A stretch of 64,000 nt of DNA from Rotaria socialis (taxonomy: Eukaryota; Rotifera; Eurotatoria; Philodinida; Philodinidae), in NCBI GenBank assembly GCA_905331475.1, contig CAJNYU010000133.1, positions 1-64,000 of the forward strand. The letters are read 5' to 3'. Position 1 is the first letter of the stretch. The number at the start of each line of letters is the position of its first letter. Shown in pieces: positions 35,441 through 47,006 of the stretch. Below the pieces are notes generated by a model. The model saw nothing but the letters and a program-made list of their open reading frames with translations, was not told where the DNA came from and made no database searches. Both the position numbers and the translations under genes were made by a program.

Positions 35441-36870
35441 TTGTCATAATTTGAAAAATTATGAATAATAACTTTGATATAAATCGACTAGTGAATTATC
35501 TTTTTAAAGTTTAATTCTAAATTCCTTTTCAACAAAAAATAGTCAATGTTCGATATATTATATATGCCATCGGATATATTTTACTATCTTGATTCTGTCA
35601 ATAGTTTCTGAAAATACTTGATGGATTTACTGTTCAATGTATTGACTTTTACTCAGACAAACAAAATCATAAAGAAAAAGCATTTCATAAATTTATTTGA
35701 TAGACAAGACAGACGGATGCATACATCGTTGAATAGATCCAAAATGATCTAGTGTGTTTGGTCTTAGAAAGTTGAGATTCTAATCTGAAATGACGATATC
35801 TAGAATATTAGTTGTTTTTGATCCGTAATAAAATCTTAGATTCCATTTACAAAGAAATATGAGTTATGAGAAAAACTAAGATGTGGGTAATTCAAAATTA
35901 CAGCACCTTTTCTTCTTTTTGCTTAAACATGCATCATTAGATTCTCATTTTTACGCTGATCACGAATATCTACTTAGCTTTTCGATTTGACGAAACATTC
36001 GTGGAGGAAAACGCAAGATACTAAGAGGGTCTAAAAATTAACAAAAACAATTGTTTTACAACAGACAACGTGTGTTTCTCTAATGTTGCACTTTTCACTT
36101 TCACCAATATGATTTTCGAATTCCTCATGGAAAAACGAGTATAGGAGCAATATATATATATTGCTCCTATACTCGTTTTTCCATGAGGAATTCGAAAATC
36201 ATATTGGTGAAAGTGAAAAGTGCAACATTAGAGAAACACACGTTGTCTGTTGTAAAACAATTGTTTTTGTTAATTTTTAGACCCTCTTAGTATCTTGCGT
36301 TTTCCTCCACGAATGTTTCGTCAAATCGAAAAGCTAAGTAGATATTCGTGATCAGCGTAAAAATGAGAATCTAATGATGCATGTTTAAGCAAAAAGAAGA
36401 AAAGGTGCTGTAATTTTGAATTACCCACATCTTAGTTTTTCTCATAACTCATATTTCTTTGTAAATGGAATCTAAGATTTTATTACGGATCAAAAACAAC
36501 TAATATTCTAGATATCGTCATTTCAGATTAGAATCTCAACTTTCTAAGACCAAACACACTAGATCATTTTGGATCTATTCAACGATGTATGCATCCGTCT
36601 GTCTTGTCTATCAAATAAATTTATGAAATGCTTTTTCTTTATGATTTTGTTTGTCTGAGTAAAAGTCAATACATTGAACAGTAAATCCATCAAGTATTTT
36701 CAGAAACTATTGACAGAATCAAGATAGTAAAATATATCCGATGGCATATATAATATATCGAACATTGACTATTTTTTGTTGAAAAGGAATTTAGAATTAA
36801 ACTTTAAAAAGATAATTCACTAGTCGATTTATATCAAAGTTATTATTCATAATTTTTCAAATTATGACAA
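35441..36870. other. Palindrome core between the two tRNA genes
   Basis: 1430 bp, itself a perfect palindrome of two 715-bp halves, flanked by divergent tRNA-Ala genes. No coding region is seen. The axis at 36155/36156 sits in GGAGCAATATAT/ATATATTGCTCC with no unpaired spacer base. Confidence 0.85.
36144..36167. repeat. Palindrome axis: AT tract flanked by GGAGCA/TGCTCC
   Basis: The innermost 24 bp read GGAGCAATATAT then its exact reverse complement. An AT dinucleotide tract at the axis is a plausible fold-back or template-switch point, and equally what a perfectly mirrored misassembly would show. Confidence 0.9.
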
Positions 36871-36943
36871 GGGGATGTAGCTCATATGGTAGAGCGCTCG
36901 CTTAGCATGCGAGAGGTATTGGGATCGATGCCCAACTTCTCCA
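36871..36943 (+). tRNA. tRNA-Ala (AGC), right-arm copy
   Basis: Mirror of 35368-35440. Acceptor strand 36871-36877, D-arm 36880-36895, anticodon AGC at 36904-36906, T-arm 36919-36935, 3' acceptor strand 36936-36942 and discriminator A at 36943. G3-U70 is present, with the same T6-T67 mismatch and A54. The terminator is nine T at 36953-36961. Confidence 0.88.
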
Positions 36944-38164
36944 GTGATTGAATTTTTTTTTCATATTCCTATTCGATAGTTTGAGAAATTATCTCGTAAA
37001 TTTGATTGTTCGCACGAGTTATGATTGACTGATTACATAAAAAAATTGTTCTGATTGACGTTTTGTTGAGCGAGGACACATTTCCACATGATTAATTGAA
37101 ACAAAAGAAAAGAATACATCTATTATGAATGAAAAAATCAATGAAGCATTAAAATAAACGAAATATTTCAATGAATATATGAGAGAATAGTATAAAACCA
37201 ATAAAGATGATGGCTTTGCATGATGATGAACATGTGACAAATTCTTTAATTCCGCATCTTGCGATCTTTCGAGCATACGAGAATATCTCAATGAAATCGT
37301 CATCATAAGGTTACTAAAATGTGATTAAATCTTCATCTGTTTTCGACGTGGATGTGAGTATTCTTATTTCTTAGTGCACATAGCCCACACAAATATACTC
37401 AAGAATAAATATTACTAAAAGAATACAAACATTTACAAATAATGTGCAAAGATTTTTTGATTTTACAACAATTTTTTTCTAGCAAAACCAGTAATCACAT
37501 TGGAAAAACTCGGAAACGCTTTTGACTAGTATATGTATTACTGATTTTTATGAAGAATAAAGATTTGATGATATTGGAATGAATATTCGCATTCATAGCG
37601 ATATCTCTCTTATGATAACGGAGCACTCCACTATTTTAATAACATGCTCACATCAAATCATATGTATAGCGTCGTTATAGTCAATAAGTTTCGAATACTA
37701 ATTCAAATATCTAACATAAAAATGCTAGCATAGAGAAAGTTTTGTCCTGTAGAATACGAAATCGAGAAATGATCTCAAACAAAAACCATAACATTATTCT
37801 AAACAATTCTAACAAAAATAATATTATCTTCTTCTGATTGAGGTCCAATGATAGATAGAAAGAAAAGCTTTTATTGTTATCTAACAGATATGCCCTATTG
37901 TAAAAAATTCGGTTTTGATTCCTATTCTAATGGATATGGTAATGTAATAGAAAATTAAAGAATTCCAAGCACACAACTCGTGATTAAAAATATCTTAGGA
38001 AAAAATGCACAAAGAAAAATGAATCAATGCATAATTCAATTGCACATCACAAAATTCATCTTATTGTTGAACGAGATTGATTATTTTAGAACAGTTCAAT
38101 ATTTTCTTCACGTATTCAACATGAAAATAATATATATATTCCAATAAAATCTGTCTCTCTATTT
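36944..38164. other. Mirror of 34147-35367
   Basis: AT-rich, no supportable gene. The only long ORF (37019-37306, minus) is the mirror of the doubtful 95-aa ORF. Confidence 0.5.
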
Positions 38165-38392
38165 TGTGAAACACGATTTGAAAAAAAGTTGCATCACTTC
38201 CTACACTCTCCTCTAGACCGTGGCAGATAATTTTATTAATTCGCTAATTACGTGATTACTCATCGTAGATTGTGACAGACGAGTTATCTCATAAAATCAG
38301 CAAAAACTCCACTGTATAAACTATCTTCTCGTGATTAACTGTACTGACTATATCGTGTTTCACATTTTTAATCCCACAGAGATTGTGCTAAC
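38165..38392. mobile_element. MITE-like element, copy B', right arm
   Basis: Mirror of 33919-34146: TGTGAAACACGAT at 38165-38177, ATCGTGTTTCACA at 38352-38364, and conserved outer flank to 38392. No base difference from copy B was noticed, whereas A and B differ extensively. B and B' are therefore one insertion seen twice. Confidence 0.7.
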
Positions 38393-41300
38393 AGATTTTC
38401 ATCGCTGAATCACTCAGGACAACTGAGAAGAGCATATTAGTCATCAATCCATTGATAAAACAGTCAATGTACGATTGTATGATAAATAGTGATACTATTC
38501 CTTCATGAATTTTTGCTGCAAACAATGACAATCAAACTTTCTTAGAATAATTTCATAGACAAGTCAGACCGACTAATTAACTACTTGAAAATATTAATAA
38601 ACGTCAATTTTCTTAAGTATAGCATAGCAACTTTGAAAGACAAAAGACTGGGCCATATCCTTTCCCTTACTCAACATAATAAACTAAATTAAAATAAAAT
38701 AAAATCATTTATTTTTCTGAATTTAACAAGATAATTAAGAAATTAATTAATTAAAATCATTTTGTTGAAACATTTTACTTTCTTATTATCAATCAATAAA
38801 TATTTTTCTAAATCGATCATTTACTCTAATATTGATTATCATTGAGAAGAAAAGATATCTGCTATTTTTATTTAATAAAAATTTCCATATTAGATTAACC
38901 ATATGAAGCAGAAAAAATATCTATTGAAGAGAAAATATTCTTTGTTAATCTTCTAGTACAAGAGTCAATCAATGAAAAACAACTTCAAAGCTTCTTTTTT
39001 TTACTATAGAGGCTTTACACTGAAAATAAAAGTCATATTCTTTTTTCCTGGAATCATTTCTTTCTTTATTGCAATTTCAATATATCATTAGATTAAAAAA
39101 AGATAGGATCAAAAATAATTGATAAAATATTTCAGATTAACTTTGGAGTTTTTTCTTGTTTCTTTTTATTTGTTACAGAGTTTTTGTGGGAATTAAAAAT
39201 AAAATAAAGTGCAGATAGATAAGAATATTTTTTAAGAATAATTCATTAGTTCTTAATAGAATTTCATTGGTTTGAAACAAATATTTTTCTAAAGAACTAA
39301 AAATGATCGAACATTTATAAAAAAAATATATTTTTAAATGTTGCTTTTTTGTTTTCTTTCTGACTGTTGTTTGAACATTAAAATACTTGATCATTTACTT
39401 TGAATAGAGAACGGTTGACTAATAAAATTATAAATAAAACTCGGTAGAAGATTCAAACTTCTAAATGCATATTATATTTTCTGATTAAATAATTAAAATA
39501 ATAGCCTGATCAAAGTAGTGATTCAATTGAAAAAATTTCTATGACATCGACTGTATATTTCTTGGTTGATTAGAGAATCTATTATGTTTAAATATAAATA
39601 ATTTTTATTTTCTTATCAGTACATGTTAAAACTGATTGGTATTTGTTAAATTAAAGTTTTTTGTCGCATATTACAATGGAAATAGAAGCAAATAATTGAC
39701 TGACATGAAGTAACCAGGAACGCTAATAGAAATAAAAGCATCATCATATATAATATATGAGTACATGTATCAATTGAGCACAATATTTTTAAAATCAAAA
39801 AAAAAGTTATTACATAAATCTATCAAGAAAAATAATTAGAAGTTTTATTTTTATCATTGAAATTTGATATAGCTGCTAAAATTCCTACGAGAATCAAATT
39901 TAAATATAGATTCAACTTATCTTTTCATAGAATAAACGAGCGAAATATGATAATAACTAAACAATGTCACGTATAATTATAATTTTTTGCTCGAAAGCGT
40001 CTCTTTGATATTTTATATTGAGAAAAAATAATCAACGGTAGAAAAAAAAGAAACTCAGGAATATATTGTCTCGAGTTATTTAACAAACTGAAGTTCTTCA
40101 CGATTCTTCTCATGCATTATTTTTTTGTACGTTACAAAAATAAAGAGAAATTCCATCAAAACTCGAATTGGTAAGTTTGAAAATTCTTTCTTTCGATAAT
40201 ATAGTTGAAAAATTACTGTCTATGATCATTAACCTTATAAAAATGTTTTATTAAAACTGATCTTAGATTATCAATTAAATGAATATAAAAATCAAATAAA
40301 TGATTACTAAATATTATCTATAATAATCGTAGTACAAAAAATTAAATTTAACTAAAATATTAACGTAACTGATAATGATTATATTTAACGATTAACCCTT
40401 ACTTCTAAGTTATCAAAAAAATATATTTCAAAGAATTATTAAAGTTTATTTATCATGCTAAAAAATATATTAATAACTAAGAGAGAATAGTTCTTATTTT
40501 TTCATTTAGAAAAATACAAGCTGTTGTTGATTATCTCTTCGTTCGGTAGTTGTCTTTTTTTGTTGAAACAATCCCAAGAGAAAACGAAGTAACGGGACTG
40601 TTAAGTTCTATCCATCGCCAACTGTTGAATCTATCAATATGATTAGATCATCTCTAGAAATGACGATCGACAACATCGAAATAAACAAAACAGTGATCGG
40701 TGTCTTTTATGACCTTTTAAGTACTATTGAACAAGAATATTACACACAAATTTTTATTAGTAAGCATTTTTTATTGAAAAAAGATATGAAACAAGTAGAA
40801 ATATTCTTTATACAAGAAAATGTTAATAACACATTATCAAGTTCTTCTTAGATTTTTTATTTAGAGCTCTTGAATTGTTACAATGCATTTCCATTCATTC
40901 TTTTCTCGACTTTAATCATAGACAGACGAAAGAAAGAAAAATGTTCTTCTTTGTCACTATCGATCCCAGAAATGCAGCACCACTGGTGCTGTTTACGAGC
41001 AAACTTTTTGTCTCTTTTTCTTAGTAATGTCAGAATCAATCCAATTTATTTGCACTAAAATAGGGAAACAAATATAGAGAAGAACAATATGCTGACAGAG
41101 AAATGCAAAAGAAAAAGTAAGAAAGAAGTCTATCGTTCACTATTCATAAGCGAATATTAATTCAAATATTGATAGTTTGTACCTCTTATCATCAGATATC
41201 CTGGATGACACAAGTTCTTAACAATTATTTTACTGTTAATGGTAAGCGATAATAAGTCAACCAGAAATCAATATGAATTGATCAAAATCAGGCAAGCGGA

Positions 41301-41660
41301 AGTTGAAAACATAAATACGTATCATGCAGATACTTTGATTAACATTTCATACTTAAAAGAAATACGACTAATTTTCAATGTAGTCTGTTAGGTATAAAAC
41401 AAGTAAGTCTTGGCACAGCATGCTGAGTTTTTCTTCCTGATAAAGTACATGTTTTTAAGACTGAATAGCTTAATTTAATCTTTATTGTCATGATCATATA
41501 AAACATAGCTTTGTCTCTATATTGTAATACATCATTTGTATGATAATTACAATAGTAATAATCATGATATATGTCTCGTGTTTTTAATAGAATAGATTAC
41601 AAGAAGAAGAAAAAAAAGCATAATTTTTGTCTTTAGAGATGATTATTATATGAAGAACTA
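38393..41660. other. Mirror of 30651-33918, upstream of the right-arm GPCR
   Basis: AT-rich DNA. The doubtful ORF 40639-40851 (plus) lies here. A strong acceptor (TTTTTGTCTTTAG, AG at 41635-41636) stands 24 nt before the GPCR start at 41661. Confidence 0.55.
40639..40851 (+). CDS. Doubtful small ORF or exon, mirror copy
   Basis: Identical to the minus-strand ORF 31460-31672. It is unrecognised. A donor-like GTAAGC occurs near 40761 and acceptor-like sites occur to about 40863, but no convincing gene model follows. Confidence 0.15.
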   Translation: MIRSSLEMTIDNIEINKTVIGVFYDLLSTIEQEYYTQIFISKHFLLKKDMKQVEIFFIQENVNNTLSSSS

Positions 41661-43322
41661 ATGTTTGGAGAAAATTTCTCGTCGTCTACAGTTAAAAGAA
41701 TGTTATTTGTGAAAAGCAACTTTATTCCTGGCCCATCTAGTCATCTGTCTTATTTGATCAATCAGAGTAACGATAGAAGCAACGGCGTCAATAACCACCA
41801 CACTTATTTTTTCTCTCCACCGACTGATGATCATTACGGGAATAGCGATTTATTTATGTTTGAAACAAACCATACAATATTTTTTTCATCCCCATTGGAT
41901 TATTCATTTTCAAATTCTTCTCATTCATCATCATCTCCAATGTTTATTTCCATATTTCTTGGAATTATTCTTTTTACAATAACTATTTGGACTATATTGG
42001 GAAATATTTTAGTTATACTTGCGTTTATTATTGATAAACAAATTCGACAAGGTGGAATGTCAAATTATTTGATTATTAATTTAGCAATAAGTGATCTTTT
42101 ATTGGGTGTTGCTGTTTTACCCTTTTCAGCTTCCTATTCAACATTTGGTATTTGGTATTTTGGAAAATTTCTTTGTGAAATATGGTTAGCAATTGATGTT
42201 CTTTGTTCAACAGCATCAATTTGGGTAAGTCAATTATCATAATTAGAAATTATTCTGTTATTTAAAAAAAACTTTTATTCTATATAGGGTCTGTTAATGA
42301 TTGCATTTGATCGATATATAGCAACAAACTATCCAATTCGTTATTGTCATCATCGTCGTTCAATTCGTTTAGCATTAAGTTATATATGTGTTGCATGGTT
42401 TGTGTCAATAGCAATATGTTTATTACCAACATTGTTGTTTGAGAAAAAAAAACCAATTTATTCTGAAATTGAAAATCGAACAATCTATGTTTTGCCAACA
42501 AAATATACATCATCAAATCGTCAATGTGAATTATATAAAGATTTGAATTTTGTTGTCACAAGTTCTTTACTTTCGTTTTATATTCCATTAATTATTATGA
42601 TATTTTTATATGCGAAAGTGTTATATGCAATAAGACAACAATCTATAAAAATGAAAAAAAAACCACTACCACCACCGCCACCACCAACAGCAAAAGCAGC
42701 AACAATTGTCCTTACCAATAAAAACAATCGAACAACAACAACATCCGGTAAAGAAAGAAAATGTTTTGTTTTTGTTTTTGTTTTTCAAATATTGAATATC
42801 TATCTATACATAGACCGAATAAAAAAAGCAAGACATTCATCAGCATGTCTTCATGAAGCATCGAAAAATGTATCATCGATTCCATTTTATTTGGATTCAA
42901 TAAAAAAAATACATGACACTACATTGGATCATAATCGATCGTGTTTGAATGGTTCATACTCAAAATTATTTCTTCAACCCAATCAATCTGAAAATTCTTA
43001 TCAAAGTTCATTAACAACTGATGATGCTTCTCACTGTGATCAACATCAATTAAGACGTCGAGAAATAACAGCTGAAGCTCGTGTTACTCGTTCGTTAGCT
43101 GTTGTTATTGGATGTTTCATATGTTGTTGGTTGCCGTTCTTTACTTTATATATTATTCGAGCCGTTTGTCTTTGTTTAAGTTTTAACGCTATTGAATTTT
43201 TCGTCTGGTTGGGATATTCAAATTCATCGATTAATCCTGTACTTTATGCAATTTTAAACAAGAACTTTCGTTTAGCATTTAAAAATATTTTTCTTTCGGT
43301 AAAAAAAATTCTTTTTGTATAA
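41661..43322 (+). CDS. Catecholamine-type (dopamine-like) class A GPCR (right-arm copy)
   Basis: Exons 41661-42224, 42288-42747 and 42814-43322, 510 residues, identical in translation to the left-arm copy. Intron 1 is 63 bp. Intron 2 (42748-42813) is 66 bp, in frame and stop-free, so the unspliced reading frame stays open but would insert a Phe/Val/Tyr-rich 22-residue segment into the third intracellular loop. GT-AG borders and the composition favour treating it as an intron. D3.32, S5.42/5.43/5.46, W6.48, W7.40, Y7.43 and NPVLY are all present. Confidence 0.88.
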
Positions 43323-45396
43323 GAAAATCAAAAATTATGAAGTGTGAAAATATCTGGTGATATAACTAAAACTAGAATTTCTTACTGTCGTGTTATCATT
43401 GAACTATTAAGCAAAAATTTATCAGAAATAAATAACAAATATTTTCATGTCTATGATGAGAATTATAGCTAATAGATATAATTAACATGATATTATCGCT
43501 TATTTTCAGTTATGCAAAGATTTTGAATAAATTTTCTTTTTCTTTTTCTTTATCATTGACATAATTCTCCTGAAAAGAGTCTTTGAGTAGATTCTTTTTT
43601 TCGATATTTGTTCTATTTCAATTACAAATATAATATCGGTAGGGGTCTAAATACAATGATTGATATGCAAATAAAGACGGAATTTCTCATAAATATCACG
43701 TATACTATCACCTTGAATGATTTCGAGATGATTTTTTTTCATTTTTATTTTTCATTTTATTTAGCCTTGTTTCGGTCACGCCATGCAGAAACTCCATTGG
43801 TATAATGATTATCTATAGAAAAAGAATAAGTTATGATTAATTGACTCTGCGTGTTCTTTCTCTCTCGTTTTGCGTTTATGATTATTATTATTATTATCAT
43901 CATCAATAAGATCATAAAGCAAACTAAGAAACATGCACCAGATGTTTAATAGATAAGCTTACTTCATCAAACCAAAAACAATATTTTTCTTATTAGCTGT
44001 TAATCTTATTGATTCTTATTTGAAGAAATATTTTTTCTAGCTTTTGTCTCTCGTTGTCGACTAATTCAATTTTGTTAGATACAAGAAAAGGCCTTATGTT
44101 TTAACACTAATCTGTAGAAACGACAAATATTCTGACATCTATTATTATATTATATGTGCTAAGACGATCAATAAGGGAAACGTAGTTCGTTAACAAGAAT
44201 ATCCTTTCAATAGCATAGAAAATATCATCATCTACATATAAATACTTCGTGTTTCGTTTCTTCTGTACAATCAGTTTCATTTGTTTTGACCTCGGATAAA
44301 AGAAGATAAGACATAAAATATATAAATATATATAATAACAGTCATCATTAACTTTGTAAATCTATTCAATTTTATTCATTGTTTCTTTTGTTCAATCCAC
44401 AGAAAGCTTTTTTTCTTATTTGAAAAGAATTTATTTATGTACTCTTATGGAAAATTAGTGTCATTTATAGAAAAGTATTCTATCAGTGCCTTTTCTTCTC
44501 TTATAAATTTACGTGATAAAACAAATTTTATATAAAAAGAAAAAAAAACGATCTGCTTTTCTTGTCAGGCTCATCAAATTGTTTATGTCATTGAAAATAG
44601 AGAGGCCAAAGTGACACACACTTTACAAGGCGAGAAAAAACTCAACTGAACTACATATGAAGTTTGTCTTTGACAAATATCGATTTGAAACTACACATAA
44701 ATACTTGATATTTATGAACACTTATCAAAACATTTAGTAAGAATTATGCAGACAGACACTCGTTATCACGTCTAAAAATTTTTTTTTACAATAATTAATC
44801 CAGTCGCTTCTATTTGATAAAAACAAATTTCGGAATTTTTTAATAATTACTTAATTTTACGCATTTTCAATATTGATTTGCGTCGAACCGATGAAATAGT
44901 TGTTTAAATCTAACTTAAATCATATTGAAATTCTAATTGTTTGTCTCATCAATCATCGATCATCAAATACTTTCTCGAAGCAAAACGTAATCTATGATTT
45001 ATGAATTCATAAAGAATTCGATAAACTATTTTGTACTGAAACAACAATTTAGATTTCGAGTATAATTTAATAAGTAAATAGAATAAATTCTTTTATTTCG
45101 GACAGAATTAATTCTGGGGAAAACTTTGAATTGCAATATATTATTAATGATAAATAATATGTCTTAATAAGAAATTTTTTATTTTAAACAATTTTAATTT
45201 GAACTTCAAGATTAATATCGACAAGAAAAGTCATGAAATTCTATTGAATTTACCATTTGAAAAAGATTTGATAAAATAGATATTATAACGAAAATCTGAC
45301 TTCCATCAGTTCAGCCATGATATTTGCCAATATATTTATATATTTCACAAAAAGAAAAGAAAAAAAACAAGATAATATAACTGATATGAAACTGAA
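43323..45396. other. Mirror of 26915-28988, between convergent GPCR and DR1
   Basis: AT-rich 3' flanks of two converging genes. No further gene is seen. Confidence 0.6.
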
Positions 45397-46042
45397 CTAA
45401 TCATCATAATTATCATCATCAGTTCTTGATGCTTCCATTTTCTTTCGTAAAACTTCTTTTGATAGTTCTTGTGTTCGTGCCCAATCATCTTCTTCTAATT
45501 GTTGTAATTCTTCGCGAGCCTAAGTGTAAAATAATATTTAACAAAAAAATAAAAATTTTGATCCAAGAAATAAATAAACCTGTTCAAATAAAATTTCTTG
45601 TTGTCGTCTCAATTCTTCTTGAGTATAAATTGACGTTGGTTTTCCATGAAGTTTTTTTCGTTTCTGTGCCATTTCTTCTTGTGCTGTTTCCATTGCATTT
45701 AAACATTTTGCTTTATAGGAATTAAAACCTAAATTATCTAAAGCTAAATAAAAAAATACAGAAATTTAGTTAGGAAATAAAAATTAAATTAAAAATATCT
45801 TCACCAGTAACAATATGATCAGGATGAATGAGTTTCTTTGCTTGTTGTTCACAGACAGCATTTGCCTGTAAAGCTAGCGTATGAATAAATTCATTACAGC
45901 ATTGAACAAATAATTCCTTAGCTTCGCCTGAAACACGAATTTGTGGTGTACAATCTTTTATCATTTTATATACAGCAGCTCGAGGAACACACTTATCGTC
46001 TTCTTCACCACCACTACCACCATTATTTGGAGAGCACATCAT
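45397..46042 (-). CDS. DR1: Negative cofactor 2 beta (right-arm copy)
   Basis: Exons 46042-45805, 45743-45580 and 45519-45397, 174 residues, same translation as 26269-26914. The histone-fold and RRQQEILFEQAREE helix are intact, so nothing marks this copy as a pseudogene. It lies 964 bp downstream of the right-arm AGPAT5 on the same strand. Confidence 0.93.
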
Positions 46043-47006
46043 CTAAAAAATTGATTTCAAAACTTATTTTAATAGATTTCGACAAAACAAGAATATTTTT
46101 ATGCAATCATTCTTTTACAATTAACTTCTATTTTATCAAATTTTCTCTCCATTCAAGTTCTGTTTATATGAAATTGAAATATAATTCATAAAATTAACAA
46201 ATCGATTTAAAAGTTTGAAAAAAAAATTCAAAACAAAGACAAAGAATGATTCATTAATAAAAATAAATTTAATCCGTGTAAATATTCTGCATTTGATATT
46301 GATTAAGATCTATGCCTATGATCTTAAATGTGCCATTTTTATTTTATATCTATAAATACATAAAAAGATAAGTAATGATAAACAAATAAATCAGAATCTA
46401 CTAATTTAAAAAATCATCGTTACACTAATAGACTGAAGTTTTCCTCTCATATACATCGAACGAACACAATTTGTTTTAGATGCATAATTTTATTCATTAT
46501 AAAATTTAAGGATTTATTCTACAATGAGTAAAACAAATCTAACGACGATTTTTTCCTTCTATTAAAATTCTTATATCGAATAGAAATAATCTTACGCAAA
46601 AAGGATAGCTAGTAAATTAATTAATTTATCGATTGCTTAATAAAACAAATAAACAACTTGAACAGTTTCGTTATTTTTTATTCTAATCTCAAAGATCAAA
46701 GTTTAATTTAGAGAACAGAAAATATTCATATGAAAAATAATTAATTAAACAATAGATTGTAAACTTTCTAAAAGAATTTAAAAATAACGTTTATATTTGT
46801 TAATCTAATTCTTCTATTTGTTCATTTATTAATCAGTTTAACTTTTCAATAGATGAAAAACAAACAAAAATTAACAAAAAGCGAAAAACGTAAAAAATTA
46901 AACTGAATAATACTAGAAAAGTACAAAAAGAAATATTAAAGAAAACTTGAGAATTTTTTTATATGACTATAATCGAAATCGGACGAGTTAGCTAAATTTT
47001 TTTCAA
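46043..47006. other. Mirror of the AGPAT5-DR1 spacer
   Basis: AT-rich spacer with no gene. The acceptor CTAAAA (plus-strand view) abuts the DR1 start at 46042. Confidence 0.6.
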
